From Bacteroidota bacterium (GTDB lineage: Bacteria; Bacteroidota; Bacteroidia; Flavobacteriales_D; Crocinitomicaceae), in assembly GCA_024280295.1 (NCBI GenBank), contig JAJRQK010000052.1:1-53428 (forward strand): a stretch of 53,428 nt of DNA. Reading direction: 5' to 3'. The number at the start of each line of letters is the position of its first letter. Position 1 is the first letter of the stretch. The position numbers were made by a program, and so were the translations under genes. Positions 25,013 through 33,877 of the stretch are shown in pieces. The notes under the pieces are model-generated. The model ran no database searches and had not been told where the DNA came from. It saw nothing but the letters and a program-made list of their open reading frames with translations.

Positions 25013-27064
25013 CTACATCGATTGGTCAATCTTCTTTACCATCGTTAAAATTGTCGCAATTGCCACAGTTTCTCCAGTTTCATCGTACATATCAACTAAG
25101 AATTTCACGATTCCTTTAGCGATGTCATCTTCGGATTTCTTTTCTTGATCGATTTTCTCTTTCACTGTGAATCGAACGGCGATTGTTGCTCCTGGATAAA
25201 CAGGTTTTGTGAATCGAGCTTCTTCTACTCCATAATTCAATAAGACAGGACCTTTCTTCGGATCAACAAATAATCCAGCGGCTTTTGAGAGCAAGAAGTA
25301 ACCATGTGCAACACGTTGTTCGAAGATTGTTCCGTCGAGAGAAGTCTCATCCATGTGAGCATAGAAATTATCTCCAGAAACGTTCGCGAAATTTACAATG
25401 TCAGCCGTGGTAACTGTATGCTTATGCGTGAAAACAGTATGTCCGATTGTTAACTCTTCGAAATGCTGTCTAAAAACATGAGGAACCGCTTCTGGTTGTT
25501 TTGCCCCTACTTGGAATTGCTGCGTAATCTCTGTGATTGTCGTTGGATGACCTTGAATTGATGTTCGCTGCATATAGTGCATCACACCACGTTTTCCACC
25601 CATCTCTTCTCCACCACCAGCTCGACCAGGTCCACCATGTGTTAACAATGGCATTGGTGATCCGTGACCAGTACTTTCCTTTGCACAGTCCTTATTCAGT
25701 ACAAGAATTCTTCCGTGCATGCTCGCTGCACCAACAATATATTCACGCGCTTCTTGATCATCTGGAGTAACAATCGATGATACTAGGGAACCTTTCCCCA
25801 TGCGAGAGAGTTCAATTGCATCTTCCATGGATTTGTAAGGCATAATCGTAGATACTGGTCCAAATGCTTCCACATTATGAACGTCTGTTTTCGTATAAGG
25901 ATCGTCATTGTAAAATAAAATTGGCGAGAAAAACGCACCTTTCTCCTTGTTTCCACCGAGTATTTCAAAATTGTCCATGTCTCCATAAATAATCTCTTGC
26001 GACTTAGAAAGCAATTCTACACTTTCACGAACGCGTTCAACTTGAGTTCGACTAGCTAAAGCTCCCATGCGCACACCTTCTTGACTTGGATCTCCAATTG
26101 TAGTTTTTGCAAGTCGTGTTGAAATGCCTTTTTGAACATCCTCTACAAGATTTTCTGGAACAATAATTCTACGAACAGCTGTACATTTCTGCCCTGCTTT
26201 TATGGTGATTTCTTTTGTTGTCTCTTTTATAAATAAATCGAATTCCTCAGTTCCTGGCGTTGCATGTTGACCTAATATAGTTGCATTTAATGAATCTGCT
26301 TCAAGGTTAAAAGGGACACTCTCCTCAAGAATTATTGGCATTCCCTTCAAAAGTTTTCCAGTCGATGCTGAACCTGTAAAAGTCACAACATCCTCTGAAG
26401 TAACATGATCAATTATTCCACGTCCTAATCCGCAAACAAGTTGAAGTGAGCCTTCATGCAATATTTTTGATGCGATAATATCTCTTACCATAATCTCGGT
26501 GAGATAACAAGTAAACTCTGATGGTTTCACTATGCAAGGAACTCCAGCCATCAAATTCACTGCGATTTTTTCAAGCATCCCCCAAATTGGGAAGTTAAAA
26601 GCATTTATGTGAACCGCTATTCCTTGTTTTGGAACCATAATGTGATGTCCAATAAACGAGCCTTCTTTTGAAAGAGGAATTGCATCTCCATCAACATTGT
26701 ATGGTAAATCAGGGAACTGTCGGCGGAGTGATGCATTGGCAAATAAATTTCCGATTCCACCTTCAATATCAATCCAAGAGTCAATTTTTGTCGCCCCTGT
26801 CCATTTACTCATCGCGTAATATTCTTTCTTTTTTGTTAAAAGATGCAATGCCAATGCTTTGATCATCAAACCACGTTCTTGGAAAGTCATCGTACGCAAT
26901 TTTGCCCCCCCTGTTTTTCTTCCATACGCAAGAATTTCTGCATAATCAAGACCTTCACTTGAAGCTTCACCGATTTGTTCTCCAGAAATGGCATTATAGA
27001 GAGGAGTTTCAACGCCCTTACCATTAATCCATTCTCCTTGCACGTAATTTTGAAATTTTCTCAT
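25013..27064 (-). CDS. paaZ: Bifunctional oxepin-CoA hydrolase / semialdehyde dehydrogenase PaaZ
   Basis: 683 residues, the same length and order as E. coli PaaZ. The N-terminal aldehyde dehydrogenase (about 1-520) has HINAFNFPIWGMLEKIA, FTGSASTGK, LEADSLN with the general-base glutamate and GQKCTAVRRI with the catalytic cysteine. The C-terminal MaoC-like hot-dog domain (about 540-683) has FANVSGDNFYAHMD and RVAHGYFLLSKAAG. In phenylacetate catabolism it opens the oxepin ring of the CoA intermediate and oxidises the resulting aldehyde. No other paa gene lies in the window, so it may be displaced from its pathway or serve a related ring-opening step. A -7-like TATCTTTA lies upstream at 27086-27093. 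Confidence 0.95.
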   Translation of the reverse strand: MRKFQNYVQGEWINGKGVETPLYNAISGEQIGEASSEGLDYAEILAYGRKTGGAKLRTMTFQERGLMIKALALHLLTKKKEYYAMSKWTGATKIDSWIDIEGGIGNLFANASLRRQFPDLPYNVDGDAIPLSKEGSFIGHHIMVPKQGIAVHINAFNFPIWGMLEKIAVNLMAGVPCIVKPSEFTCYLTEIMVRDIIASKILHEGSLQLVCGLGRGIIDHVTSEDVVTFTGSASTGKLLKGMPIILEESVPFNLEADSLNATILGQHATPGTEEFDLFIKETTKEITIKAGQKCTAVRRIIVPENLVEDVQKGISTRLAKTTIGDPSQEGVRMGALASRTQVERVRESVELLSKSQEIIYGDMDNFEILGGNKEKGAFFSPILFYNDDPYTKTDVHNVEAFGPVSTIMPYKSMEDAIELSRMGKGSLVSSIVTPDDQEAREYIVGAASMHGRILVLNKDCAKESTGHGSPMPLLTHGGPGRAGGGEEMGGKRGVMHYMQRTSIQGHPTTITEITQQFQVGAKQPEAVPHVFRQHFEELTIGHTVFTHKHTVTTADIVNFANVSGDNFYAHMDETSLDGTIFEQRVAHGYFLLSKAAGLFVDPKKGPVLLNYGVEEARFTKPVYPGATIAVRFTVKEKIDQEKKSEDDIAKGIVKFLVDMYDETGETVAIATILTMVKKIDQSM

Positions 27065-27106
27065 AATTGATTACTTTTAACCAGCTAAAGATAACCAATT
27101 TCATTA

Positions 27107-27541
27107 GTGACCATTGAAAAAGACAACATAGAAATGTTCAATTCTACAATTCTCCATGAGCGAGATATTGAAGGGGCTAGCGCGCGCGTATTTGATAACA
27201 GGATTTACCACCTCAAAATTCCCGAATACAAGAAGGTAACAATGGGGTTCGTTGAAAAGGGATACGAGTTCATTGAATCTGCTGGCGGAGGAAGGTTCTA
27301 CAATATTTATGAATTTTCTTCTTTTTCTGATCTGGACCCAGAAGTGAGAGATTGGGCTGCGGACACTGATAAAAACCCAAATACACATACTGATGCTTTA
27401 GTTGTTAAGAGTCTTCCTCATAAAATTATTGCGAATTTCTACCTCAAATTTAATCGACCGAAAAAGCCGACACGAATTTTTAATTCATTGGATTTGGCTA
27501 TCGCTTGGACGCTAGATCAGATTGAAAAGAATGAGGAATAA
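27107..27541 (+). CDS. Small cytoplasmic protein of unknown function, STAS/SpoIIAA-like pattern
   Basis: 144 residues from a GTG, or 135 from the ATG at 27134; I cannot decide between them. It is a mixed alpha/beta protein without signal peptide or membrane helix. The order of an early strand (NRIYHLKIPEY), a central ALVVKSLPHKIIANFYLKF segment and a C-terminal helix reading FNSLDLAIAWTLDQIEK resembles the Bacteroidota SpoIIAA/STAS-like proteins that end with a similar helix. This is a pattern-level guess. The gene is divergent from paaZ with 42 nt between them. Confidence 0.6.
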   Translation: MTIEKDNIEMFNSTILHERDIEGASARVFDNRIYHLKIPEYKKVTMGFVEKGYEFIESAGGGRFYNIYEFSSFSDLDPEVRDWAADTDKNPNTHTDALVVKSLPHKIIANFYLKFNRPKKPTRIFNSLDLAIAWTLDQIEKNEE

Positions 27542-27639
27542 TCGAATCTCCCAAAAGAGCAATTAAGTGATAAAATCAACTTAAACTTAGCTAGTTATCG
27601 CACCATTCAATTTAAAATTACGATTTGCGCTGATTTACA

Positions 27640-28635
27640 TTACTGAGCAAATTGAAAATCTTCAGAATTCTCTCGAATAAAGTGAAGGGTATCTTTAATT
27701 TCTTGTAAATCGAAAGAAGTGACAAGCTTCATTCTATATTCTTTAAAATGAGAAATTCCTTTAAAGTAATTTGTGTAGTGCCGTTTCATTTCGGCGATTC
27801 CCAAAATTTCGCCCTTCCATTTTACACTCATTTCTAGATGCTCTAATGTTGCGGAAACACGATCCTCAATTCCTGGTTTTTCAAGGCGTTCTCCTGTTTT
27901 CCAAAAATGTTTTATTTCATTGAAAATCCATGGATAACCAATACTGGCTCTACCAATCATCAATCCGTCTACACCATACTTTTCTTTGTACTCAACTGCT
28001 TTCTCCGGTGTATCAATGTCTCCATTTCCAAAGACGGGAATCTTCATTCTTGGATTATTCTTGACATCAGAAATCAACGACCAATCTGCCTCACCTTTGT
28101 ACATCTGTTTTCGCGTTCTTCCGTGAATCGATATCCCCTCGATTCCAACATCTTGTAAACGTTCCGCAACCTCAACGATGTGTTTCGAACTGTCATCCCA
28201 ACCCAAACGTGTTTTGACTGTTACAGGTAGATTAGTTGATTTGACAATTTCGCGTGTCATTCTAATCATCTTCGGGATATCCTGTAGAATTCCAGCACCA
28301 GCACCCTTACACGCAACTTTCTTTACAGGGCAACCATAATTTATATCGATAATGTCGGGATTGGTTTTCTCTGTAATTTCCGTCGCCAACTTCATACTCT
28401 CAATGTCGTAGCCGAAAATTTGAATTCCAATCGGACGTTCGTATTCGAAAATGTCCAATTTCTGAACACTTTTTACAGCATCCCGAATTAAGCCCTCAGA
28501 AGAAATAAATTCCGTGTACATCAAATCAGCTCCATGACGTTTGCACAATGCACGAAACGGCGGATCACTCACATCCTCCATTGGAGCGAGTAAAAGTGGG
28601 AATTCCCCTAAATCTATATCTCGAATCTTCGCCAT
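27640..28635 (-). CDS. dusB: tRNA-dihydrouridine synthase
   Basis: 331 residues from the ATG at 28635 (MAKIRDIDLG); the frame is open 36 nt further but that part is non-conserved and lies beyond the promoter. This FMN enzyme reduces uridines in the tRNA D-loop. Motifs: LLAPMEDVSDPPFRALC, a YTEFISSEGL segment, DINYGCPVKKVACKGAGAG with the active-site cysteine, VTVKTRLGWDD, a GISIHGRTRKQMYKG stretch and PVFGNGDI. The gene is divergent from glyS, with two divergent -7 boxes in the 112 nt between starts. Confidence 0.95.
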   Translation of the reverse strand: MAKIRDIDLGEFPLLLAPMEDVSDPPFRALCKRHGADLMYTEFISSEGLIRDAVKSVQKLDIFEYERPIGIQIFGYDIESMKLATEITEKTNPDIIDINYGCPVKKVACKGAGAGILQDIPKMIRMTREIVKSTNLPVTVKTRLGWDDSSKHIVEVAERLQDVGIEGISIHGRTRKQMYKGEADWSLISDVKNNPRMKIPVFGNGDIDTPEKAVEYKEKYGVDGLMIGRASIGYPWIFNEIKHFWKTGERLEKPGIEDRVSATLEHLEMSVKWKGEILGIAEMKRHYTNYFKGISHFKEYRMKLVTSFDLQEIKDTLHFIRENSEDFQFAQ

Positions 28636-28642
28636 TGCAGCG

Positions 28643-28650
28643 CAAAGATA
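28643..28650 (-). promoter_or_regulatory. Promoter -7 box TATCTTTG for dusB
   Basis: On the minus strand TATCTTTG matches TAnnTTTG exactly and lies 7 nt before the ATG at 28635. A TTG sits 18 nt upstream as a possible -33 element. The predicted transcript starts at or beside the initiation codon. Confidence 0.55.
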
Positions 28651-28735
28651 CAGCGTTTCATACGAAAACAATGTCCATCCGTCTAAAACTCGTGAAAATC
28701 AGCCTGTTTTTAATATTCTACCATTCAATTTCAGT

Positions 28736-28743
28736 TATCTTTG
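28736..28743 (+). promoter_or_regulatory. Promoter -7 box TATCTTTG for glyS-era
   Basis: TATCTTTG is an exact match to TAnnTTTG and lies 4 nt before the ATG at 28748. A T-run at 28707-28711 may serve as -33, with a longer spacer than usual. The divergent dusB promoter carries the identical octamer, so the two genes form a compact divergent promoter pair. Confidence 0.55.
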
Positions 28744-28747
28744 CGCC

Positions 28748-30307
28748 ATGCAAAAAGAAGACAACCTCAAGGATATCATTTCACATGCCAAAGAATACGG
28801 CTTTGTATTTCCGTCATCAGAGATCTATGATGGACTTGCAGCAACATACGACTACGGGCAACTTGGCTCAGAATTGAAGAACAACATCAAGGCATATTGG
28901 TGGAAATCAATGGTGCAAATGCGCGAAAATGTTGTTGGAATTGATTCTGCGATTTTCATGCATCCTGGAATATGGAAAGCTTCTGGTCATGTTGATGCGT
29001 TTAATGACCCCTTGATTGATAACAAAGATTCCAAAAAGAGATACCGCGCAGATGTCTTACTTGAAGAATTCATTGAAAAAATTCAAGTGAAAATTAATAA
29101 AGATGTTGCAAAAGGATTGAAACGTTTTGGAGACAACTTCAACAAAGAAGAATTCTTGAAAACCAATCCTAATGTATTGAGGAATCAAGCGAAAATTGAT
29201 GACGTTGAGAATCGCATGCGCGAAACACTTGGAAAAAATGATTTGGAAGGAGTTTACAACCTTATCGTTGATTTAGAAATTGCTTGTCCTGTTTCTGGTT
29301 CAAAGAACTGGACTGAAGTACGTCAATTTAACTTGATGTTTTCGACAGAATTAGGATCTATTGCTGGCGATGCTTCAACACTTTATTTACGCCCAGAAAC
29401 GGCACAAGGAATATTCGTCAACTTCTTGAACGTTCAGAAATCTGGTCGCATGAAGATTCCATTTGGGATTGCTCAAATTGGAAAAGCATTTAGAAATGAG
29501 ATCGTAGCACGTCAATTTATCTTTCGAATGCGTGAATTTGAACAGATGGAGATGCAGTTTTTTATTCGCCCAGGTGAACAAGAAAAATGGTACGAGTACT
29601 GGAAAGAACAACGCATGAACTGGCATTTAGCACTAGGAATTTCAGATGAAAGCTACCGATTCCATGATCACATTAAGTTAGCACATTATGCAGATGCTGC
29701 GAGCGACATTGAATTTGACTTCCCAATGGGATTTAAAGAACTTGAAGGAATTCACTCACGGACAGACTTCGATTTGAAGCAACACGAAGAACATACTGGG
29801 AAAAAACTACAATATTTCGATCCAGAATTGAACAAAAACTACGTTCCTTATGTGATTGAAACATCAATCGGTCTTGATCGTATGTTCCTGGCTGTGCTGA
29901 GTTCATCCTTCAAAAACGAAGACCTTGGAGATGGAAAAACGAGAGCAGTACTTTCATTGCCAGCAGCATTAGCCCCATATAAAGTTGCTGTAATGCCATT
30001 AACTAAAAAAGATGGCCTGCCAGAAAAAGCACGTGAAATCATGGACAACCTTAAGTTCGATTTCAATTGTGCTTATGACGAAAAAGATTCTCCAGGGAAG
30101 CGATACAGAAGGCAAGATGCCATCGGAACACCTTATTCAATTATGGTAGATCACGAGACATTAGAGAACAACACAGTTACTATTCGTGATAGAGATACGA
30201 TGGAGCAAGAGCGTGTGGCAATTTCAGAATTGAATAGCATTATTGCAAAAAGAGTGAGTTTCAAAGCATTATTGAGCGGAGAAGCTGTTTCTTTGCAATC
30301 AAATTAA
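28748..30307 (+). CDS. glyS: Glycyl-tRNA synthetase (dimeric type)
   Basis: 519 residues from the ATG at 28748; upstream codons in the same frame cover the divergent promoter region and part of dusB. This class II synthetase charges tRNA-Gly. N-terminal YGFVFPSSEIYDGLAATYDYG is split here as YGFVFPSSEIYDG and ATYDYGQLG; motif 2 is FRNEIVARQFIFRMREFEQ; motif 3 is SIGLDRMFLAVL; the C-terminal anticodon-binding domain runs from APYKVAVMPL onward. The single-chain dimeric form is the one expected in Bacteroidota. The era gene follows after 6 nt and is probably cotranscribed. Symbol usage varies (glyS or glyQS). Confidence 0.95.
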   Translation: MQKEDNLKDIISHAKEYGFVFPSSEIYDGLAATYDYGQLGSELKNNIKAYWWKSMVQMRENVVGIDSAIFMHPGIWKASGHVDAFNDPLIDNKDSKKRYRADVLLEEFIEKIQVKINKDVAKGLKRFGDNFNKEEFLKTNPNVLRNQAKIDDVENRMRETLGKNDLEGVYNLIVDLEIACPVSGSKNWTEVRQFNLMFSTELGSIAGDASTLYLRPETAQGIFVNFLNVQKSGRMKIPFGIAQIGKAFRNEIVARQFIFRMREFEQMEMQFFIRPGEQEKWYEYWKEQRMNWHLALGISDESYRFHDHIKLAHYADAASDIEFDFPMGFKELEGIHSRTDFDLKQHEEHTGKKLQYFDPELNKNYVPYVIETSIGLDRMFLAVLSSSFKNEDLGDGKTRAVLSLPAALAPYKVAVMPLTKKDGLPEKAREIMDNLKFDFNCAYDEKDSPGKRYRRQDAIGTPYSIMVDHETLENNTVTIRDRDTMEQERVAISELNSIIAKRVSFKALLSGEAVSLQSN

Positions 30308-30313
30308 GTCAAG

Positions 30314-31189
30314 ATGGCGCATAAGTCTGGTTTTGTAAATATCGTTGGTAGTCCAAATGTTGGTAAGTCCACCCTAATGAATAAATTAGTTGGTGAGAAA
30401 CTATCAATTGTAACTAAGAAGGCGCAAACTACGCGTCATCGCATCCTTGGGATTGTTAATACTGATGATCATCAAGTGGTTTTTTCGGATACTCCTGGAG
30501 TTGTTAATGCGGCATATAAACTCCATGAAAACATGATGAGTTATGTCAATTCATCGTTGCAAGATGCAGATGTTTTGTTGTTCATCACAGATACTAAGGA
30601 AACAGAAATGAATCACGTAGAGACATTAGCGAAGATTCAAAAATTAGAAGTTCCTGTGATTTGTTTGATCAATAAAATGGATCTCTCGGATCAGAAAAAC
30701 ATGAAGAAAATTCTTGACTATTGGCAAGCAAAACTTCCGAATGCGAACGTATTTCCAATTTCAGCATTACACGGTTTTAATGTCGATAGTGTGTGGGAGT
30801 GCATCATGGATAATTTACCTGAAGGACCAGCATACTTTGACAAAGATGCAATATCAGATCGCCCAATGCGGTTTTTCGTCTCCGAAATTATTCGCGAGAA
30901 GATTTTCATTCATTGCAAAAAGGAAATTCCTTATGCATGTCAAGTTGAGATTGAAGAATATAAAGTAGAACCAAACATTACACGAATTAGGGCACTGATA
31001 ATTGTTGAACGAGATTCACAAAAAGGAATAATAATCGGAAAAGGAGGATCAATGCTAAAGCGATTAGGACGTGAAGCAAGAATTGAAATAGAACGATTTA
31101 TAGAAGCGAAGGTGTTTTTGGAAACTTTTGTAAAAGTAGATAAAGACTGGAGAGCTTCGGAGGGGAAATTGAAGAAGTATGGATACTAG
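30314..31189 (+). CDS. era: GTPase Era
   Basis: 291 residues with the standard layout: GTPase domain with G1 GSPNVGKST (residues about 11-19), switch region TTRHRILG, G3 DTPG and G4 NKMD; then a KH RNA-binding domain with GIIIGKGGSMLKRLGREAR. Era binds the 3' end of 16S rRNA and acts in 30S maturation and cell-cycle coupling. It follows glyS by 6 nt. A 249-nt spacer without genes separates it from the second GTPase, der. Confidence 0.97.
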   Translation: MAHKSGFVNIVGSPNVGKSTLMNKLVGEKLSIVTKKAQTTRHRILGIVNTDDHQVVFSDTPGVVNAAYKLHENMMSYVNSSLQDADVLLFITDTKETEMNHVETLAKIQKLEVPVICLINKMDLSDQKNMKKILDYWQAKLPNANVFPISALHGFNVDSVWECIMDNLPEGPAYFDKDAISDRPMRFFVSEIIREKIFIHCKKEIPYACQVEIEEYKVEPNITRIRALIIVERDSQKGIIIGKGGSMLKRLGREARIEIERFIEAKVFLETFVKVDKDWRASEGKLKKYGY

Positions 31190-31278
31190 GTAGATATTAG
31201 GCATCCAGATAATAAGACATAAGACTGAAGGGCTAGATAGCGAGGAGGATTAGACTTGAAATTTTGAAACCACTTGTT

Positions 31279-31317
31279 ACTTCGAGCATTCGACGTTAGA
31301 AGAATGTATCGAGAAGT
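31279..31317. repeat. Degenerate TCGAG-type intergenic inverted repeat
   Basis: ACTTCGAG (31279-31286) and TCGAGAAGT (31309-31317) bracket a 22-nt spacer in the era-der gap. The pattern resembles the short imperfect palindromes with ACTTCGAG and CGAGAAGT ends that I recall between genes of many Bacteroidota. A direct repeat of TCGGAAAA occurs nearby at 31412-31430. I see no gene in 31190-31438. Confidence 0.35.
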
Positions 31318-31438
31318 AGACAAGAATGATTTTAGGGCTAAATGTAGTTAGCAGTAGGGAAATATTATATAACTAAGAAATTAAAGTTCGAGATAACGTG
31401 AAGCATAGCGATCGGAAAATCGGAAAATCGAATAAAGG

Positions 31439-32749
31439 ATGAGCAACATAATAGCAATTGTAGGTAGACCGAATGTAGGGAAATCAACGCTTTTTAATCG
31501 TTTAACAGAATCAACACGTGCGATTGTGAAAGAAGTTAGTGGTGTGACTAGAGATCGCCTTTATGGACGAGGAGAATGGAATGGTGTTGACTTTTCCGTG
31601 ATCGATACTGGAGGTTATGTAAAGGGATCTGATGATATCTTCGAAGCGGAAATCAGGAAGCAAGTTGAGATCGCAATTGATGAAGCTAATGTGATCATCT
31701 TTATGACTGATGTAATGGTCGGTATTGTTGATTTGGATGAGGTGGTCGCTCGATTATTGCGAAAATCAGGCAAAAAGGTCTTCATCGCTGCAAATAAAGT
31801 GGATAATACCGGCCGCGTTGGAATGTCCGCTGAATTTTGGAATTTAGGCTTGGGCAATGTGTACGATTTATCTGCAACCAACGGAAGTGGGTCAGGAGAT
31901 TTGCTCGATGACATTGTGAAGGAGTTTGACAAAGACGATAAATCAAAACGAGAAGAAGATGACCTACCGCACATTGCCGTTGTAGGAAAACCTAATGTTG
32001 GGAAATCATCCTTAGTTAATGCACTTACGGGTGAAGAACGTAATATTGTGACTGACATCTCTGGAACGACACGAGATTCTGTTAACACTCGTTTTAATGC
32101 TTTTGGATTTGATTTCATGCTTGTTGATACAGCAGGAATTCGTAAAAAAGCGAAAGTTCATGAAGATATTGAGTACTATTCGGTATTGCGATCTGTTCGC
32201 GCAATTGAAAGTTCAGATGTTTGTATTTTTATGATTGATGCACAAGATGGGATTCAAAAGCAGGATCTGAACATCTATTATATAATCGAGAAAAATTCGA
32301 AAGGAATTGTTGTTGTTGTCAATAAATGGGATTTAATTGATAAAGATCACAAAACGATGGCAGCTTATGAAGATATGGTACGCGAGCAGTTAGCTCCTTT
32401 TAACGATGTCCCAATCATTTTTACGTCAACGATCACTAAGCAAAGAATTCACAAGGCGTTAGAAACAACAATGGAAGTTTTTGAAAATAGAACTAAGAAA
32501 ATTGCAACATCTGTTTTGAATGAAGTAATGCTTAAAATCATTGAATCTACACCCCCTCCATCTACTAAAGGAAAGTATGTTCGGATTAAATATGTTCAAC
32601 AGCTTCCTACACATGCTCCGGCATTCGCATTTTTCTGTAATCTACCTCAATATATTCCAGATAGCTACAAGCGGTTCTTGGAAAACAGATTGCGAGAGGA
32701 GTTTAATTTTACGGGAGTTCCGGTAAAGATTTTCTTTAGGAAGAAGTAG
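31439..32749 (+). CDS. der: GTPase Der (EngA), double GTPase
   Basis: 436 residues with two tandem GTPase domains: the first with GRPNVGKST (residues 8-16), DTGG and NKVD; the second with GKPNVGKSS (about 182-190), DTAG and NKWD; then the C-terminal KH-like domain ending in [11 protein letters not shown]. Der is essential for 50S subunit assembly. Length and motif set are standard. Proximity to era is seen here, and the two are separated by a gene-free repeat-containing spacer, so a separate promoter is likely. Confidence 0.97.
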   Translation: MSNIIAIVGRPNVGKSTLFNRLTESTRAIVKEVSGVTRDRLYGRGEWNGVDFSVIDTGGYVKGSDDIFEAEIRKQVEIAIDEANVIIFMTDVMVGIVDLDEVVARLLRKSGKKVFIAANKVDNTGRVGMSAEFWNLGLGNVYDLSATNGSGSGDLLDDIVKEFDKDDKSKREEDDLPHIAVVGKPNVGKSSLVNALTGEERNIVTDISGTTRDSVNTRFNAFGFDFMLVDTAGIRKKAKVHEDIEYYSVLRSVRAIESSDVCIFMIDAQDGIQKQDLNIYYIIEKNSKGIVVVVNKWDLIDKDHKTMAAYEDMVREQLAPFNDVPIIFTSTITKQRIHKALETTMEVFENRTKKIATSVLNEVMLKIIESTPPPSTKGKYVRIKYVQQLPTHAPAFAFFCNLPQYIPDSYKRFLENRLREEFNFTGVPVKIFFRKK

Positions 32750-32952
32750 GAAGGCAGTTTTTAATTTTAGGTGTTAGATTTTAAGGCGCGAAGACTGAAA
32801 GACTGGGTGGAGAGAAGCAGTTAGTGAGAGGAAATTAAATTTCGGTATATCAAATAAGAATGATGGATCATTGATGGTGTGATATGAACTGAAAGTATAG
32901 CATCCACAAACATTTATGAATTTGAATTACTGATTATCTATGCTCGAACGAA

Positions 32953-33013
32953 TGCGCTAGTGATAGTAGCGGCATCCTTTTAAAAGATACAGTGGATAGC
33001 ACGTTAAAGCGCA
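32953..33013. repeat. Copy 2 of the conserved intergenic element, with closing stem
   Basis: The three blocks of copy 1 (22192-22276) recur at 32958-33003: TAGTGATAG, GGCATCCTTTT and AAAAGATACAGTGGATAGCA, with the T-run and A-run adjacent so that they form a compact hairpin. Perfect outer arms TGCGCT (32953-32958) and AGCGCA (33008-33013) close the structure. It lies just past the stop of the TonB-like gene and 200 nt past der, so it could act as a shared terminator or processed RNA. The rest of 32750-33022 shows no gene. Confidence 0.6.
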
Positions 33014-33022
33014 CCAATAATT

Positions 33023-33832
33023 CTAAAACCTCACTGGAATGGTCATGTAAACAGGAACTTTCTTGTCCTCTTTTTTACCTGGAATCCAGTTAGGCATCAA
33101 TTTAATGATTCGAATTGCTTCTTGATCTAACGAATCATGCAAACTTCGGACAATCTCAATTTGAGTAATATTTCCATCGGCTTCCACCACAAAACGAACG
33201 TAAACGGTACCTGAAAGTGTTGACGTTGTCGGAGACAGTTTATTTTCATCAATAAAAAGCGTCATTTTACCAATTCCACCTGGGAATTCGGGCATTGTGG
33301 ATGTGTACTTGTGAATTTTGTTGTCTGGATCGTGTTTTGACTCCTCTATGGGTGACTCGACATTGCCAAGTAAAATTTCACCTTGCTCCACTTCAATACA
33401 ATGAGGTGTTACTACATCTGTCGTTTCGGCTTTAACTGGAGCAGCAATCATTTTGCCTATTTTTATATGATTCTCGGTTGCAGGTGGAGTATTAATTGTG
33501 TTCACCTCTTCTTGAGAACAGGCTGATAAACTCATACACACGAGTGCTAATACCAAGAAAGGATTTACTGTTTTCTGACGATCTAATGTATCCAAGAGTA
33601 TGGGAATATCCTCATGACGGAAATCAAACTGATCAACACGCATTCTTCCACACACACTATTGTCGCGGTTGGATAACATATATGTTATAATTTCTGCCCT
33701 AGAGTTTTGAGTGAAATCAACTACGTTTTTTTCGCAAGAATCACAATGACGTGTGTACATTCCAATATTATAACCGCTGGCAGTCATTTTTTTCCAATCT
33801 TGTTGACACGGTTCGTTGATTATCAATTTCAT
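33023..33832 (-). CDS. TonB-family energy-transducer-like protein with N-terminal cysteine motif
   Basis: 269 residues. The N-terminal part has EPCQQDW, then HCDSCEKNVVDF and a VCGRM motif, a Cys-rich arrangement found at the start of many flavobacterial TonB-family proteins. A membrane-anchor segment (FLVLALVCMSLSAC) follows. The C-terminal 95 residues are a TonB_C domain: MPEFPGGIGKMTLF, TVYVRFVVEADGNI, an IEIVRSLHDSLDQEA stretch and final YMTIPVRF. TonB proteins couple proton motive force to outer-membrane transporters; no exbB or exbD is nearby. The role of the soluble N-terminal part is unknown. Confidence 0.85.
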   Translation of the reverse strand: MKLIINEPCQQDWKKMTASGYNIGMYTRHCDSCEKNVVDFTQNSRAEIITYMLSNRDNSVCGRMRVDQFDFRHEDIPILLDTLDRQKTVNPFLVLALVCMSLSACSQEEVNTINTPPATENHIKIGKMIAAPVKAETTDVVTPHCIEVEQGEILLGNVESPIEESKHDPDNKIHKYTSTMPEFPGGIGKMTLFIDENKLSPTTSTLSGTVYVRFVVEADGNITQIEIVRSLHDSLDQEAIRIIKLMPNWIPGKKEDKKVPVYMTIPVRF

Positions 33833-33877
33833 ATTCTACAGTTTCTATTTTACTGTACAACTATGATTTTTATTGGT

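Noticed and set aside
28541-28747. Upstream extension of glyS
   Set aside because: It covers the dusB 5' end and both divergent promoters; family N-termini match the start at 28748.
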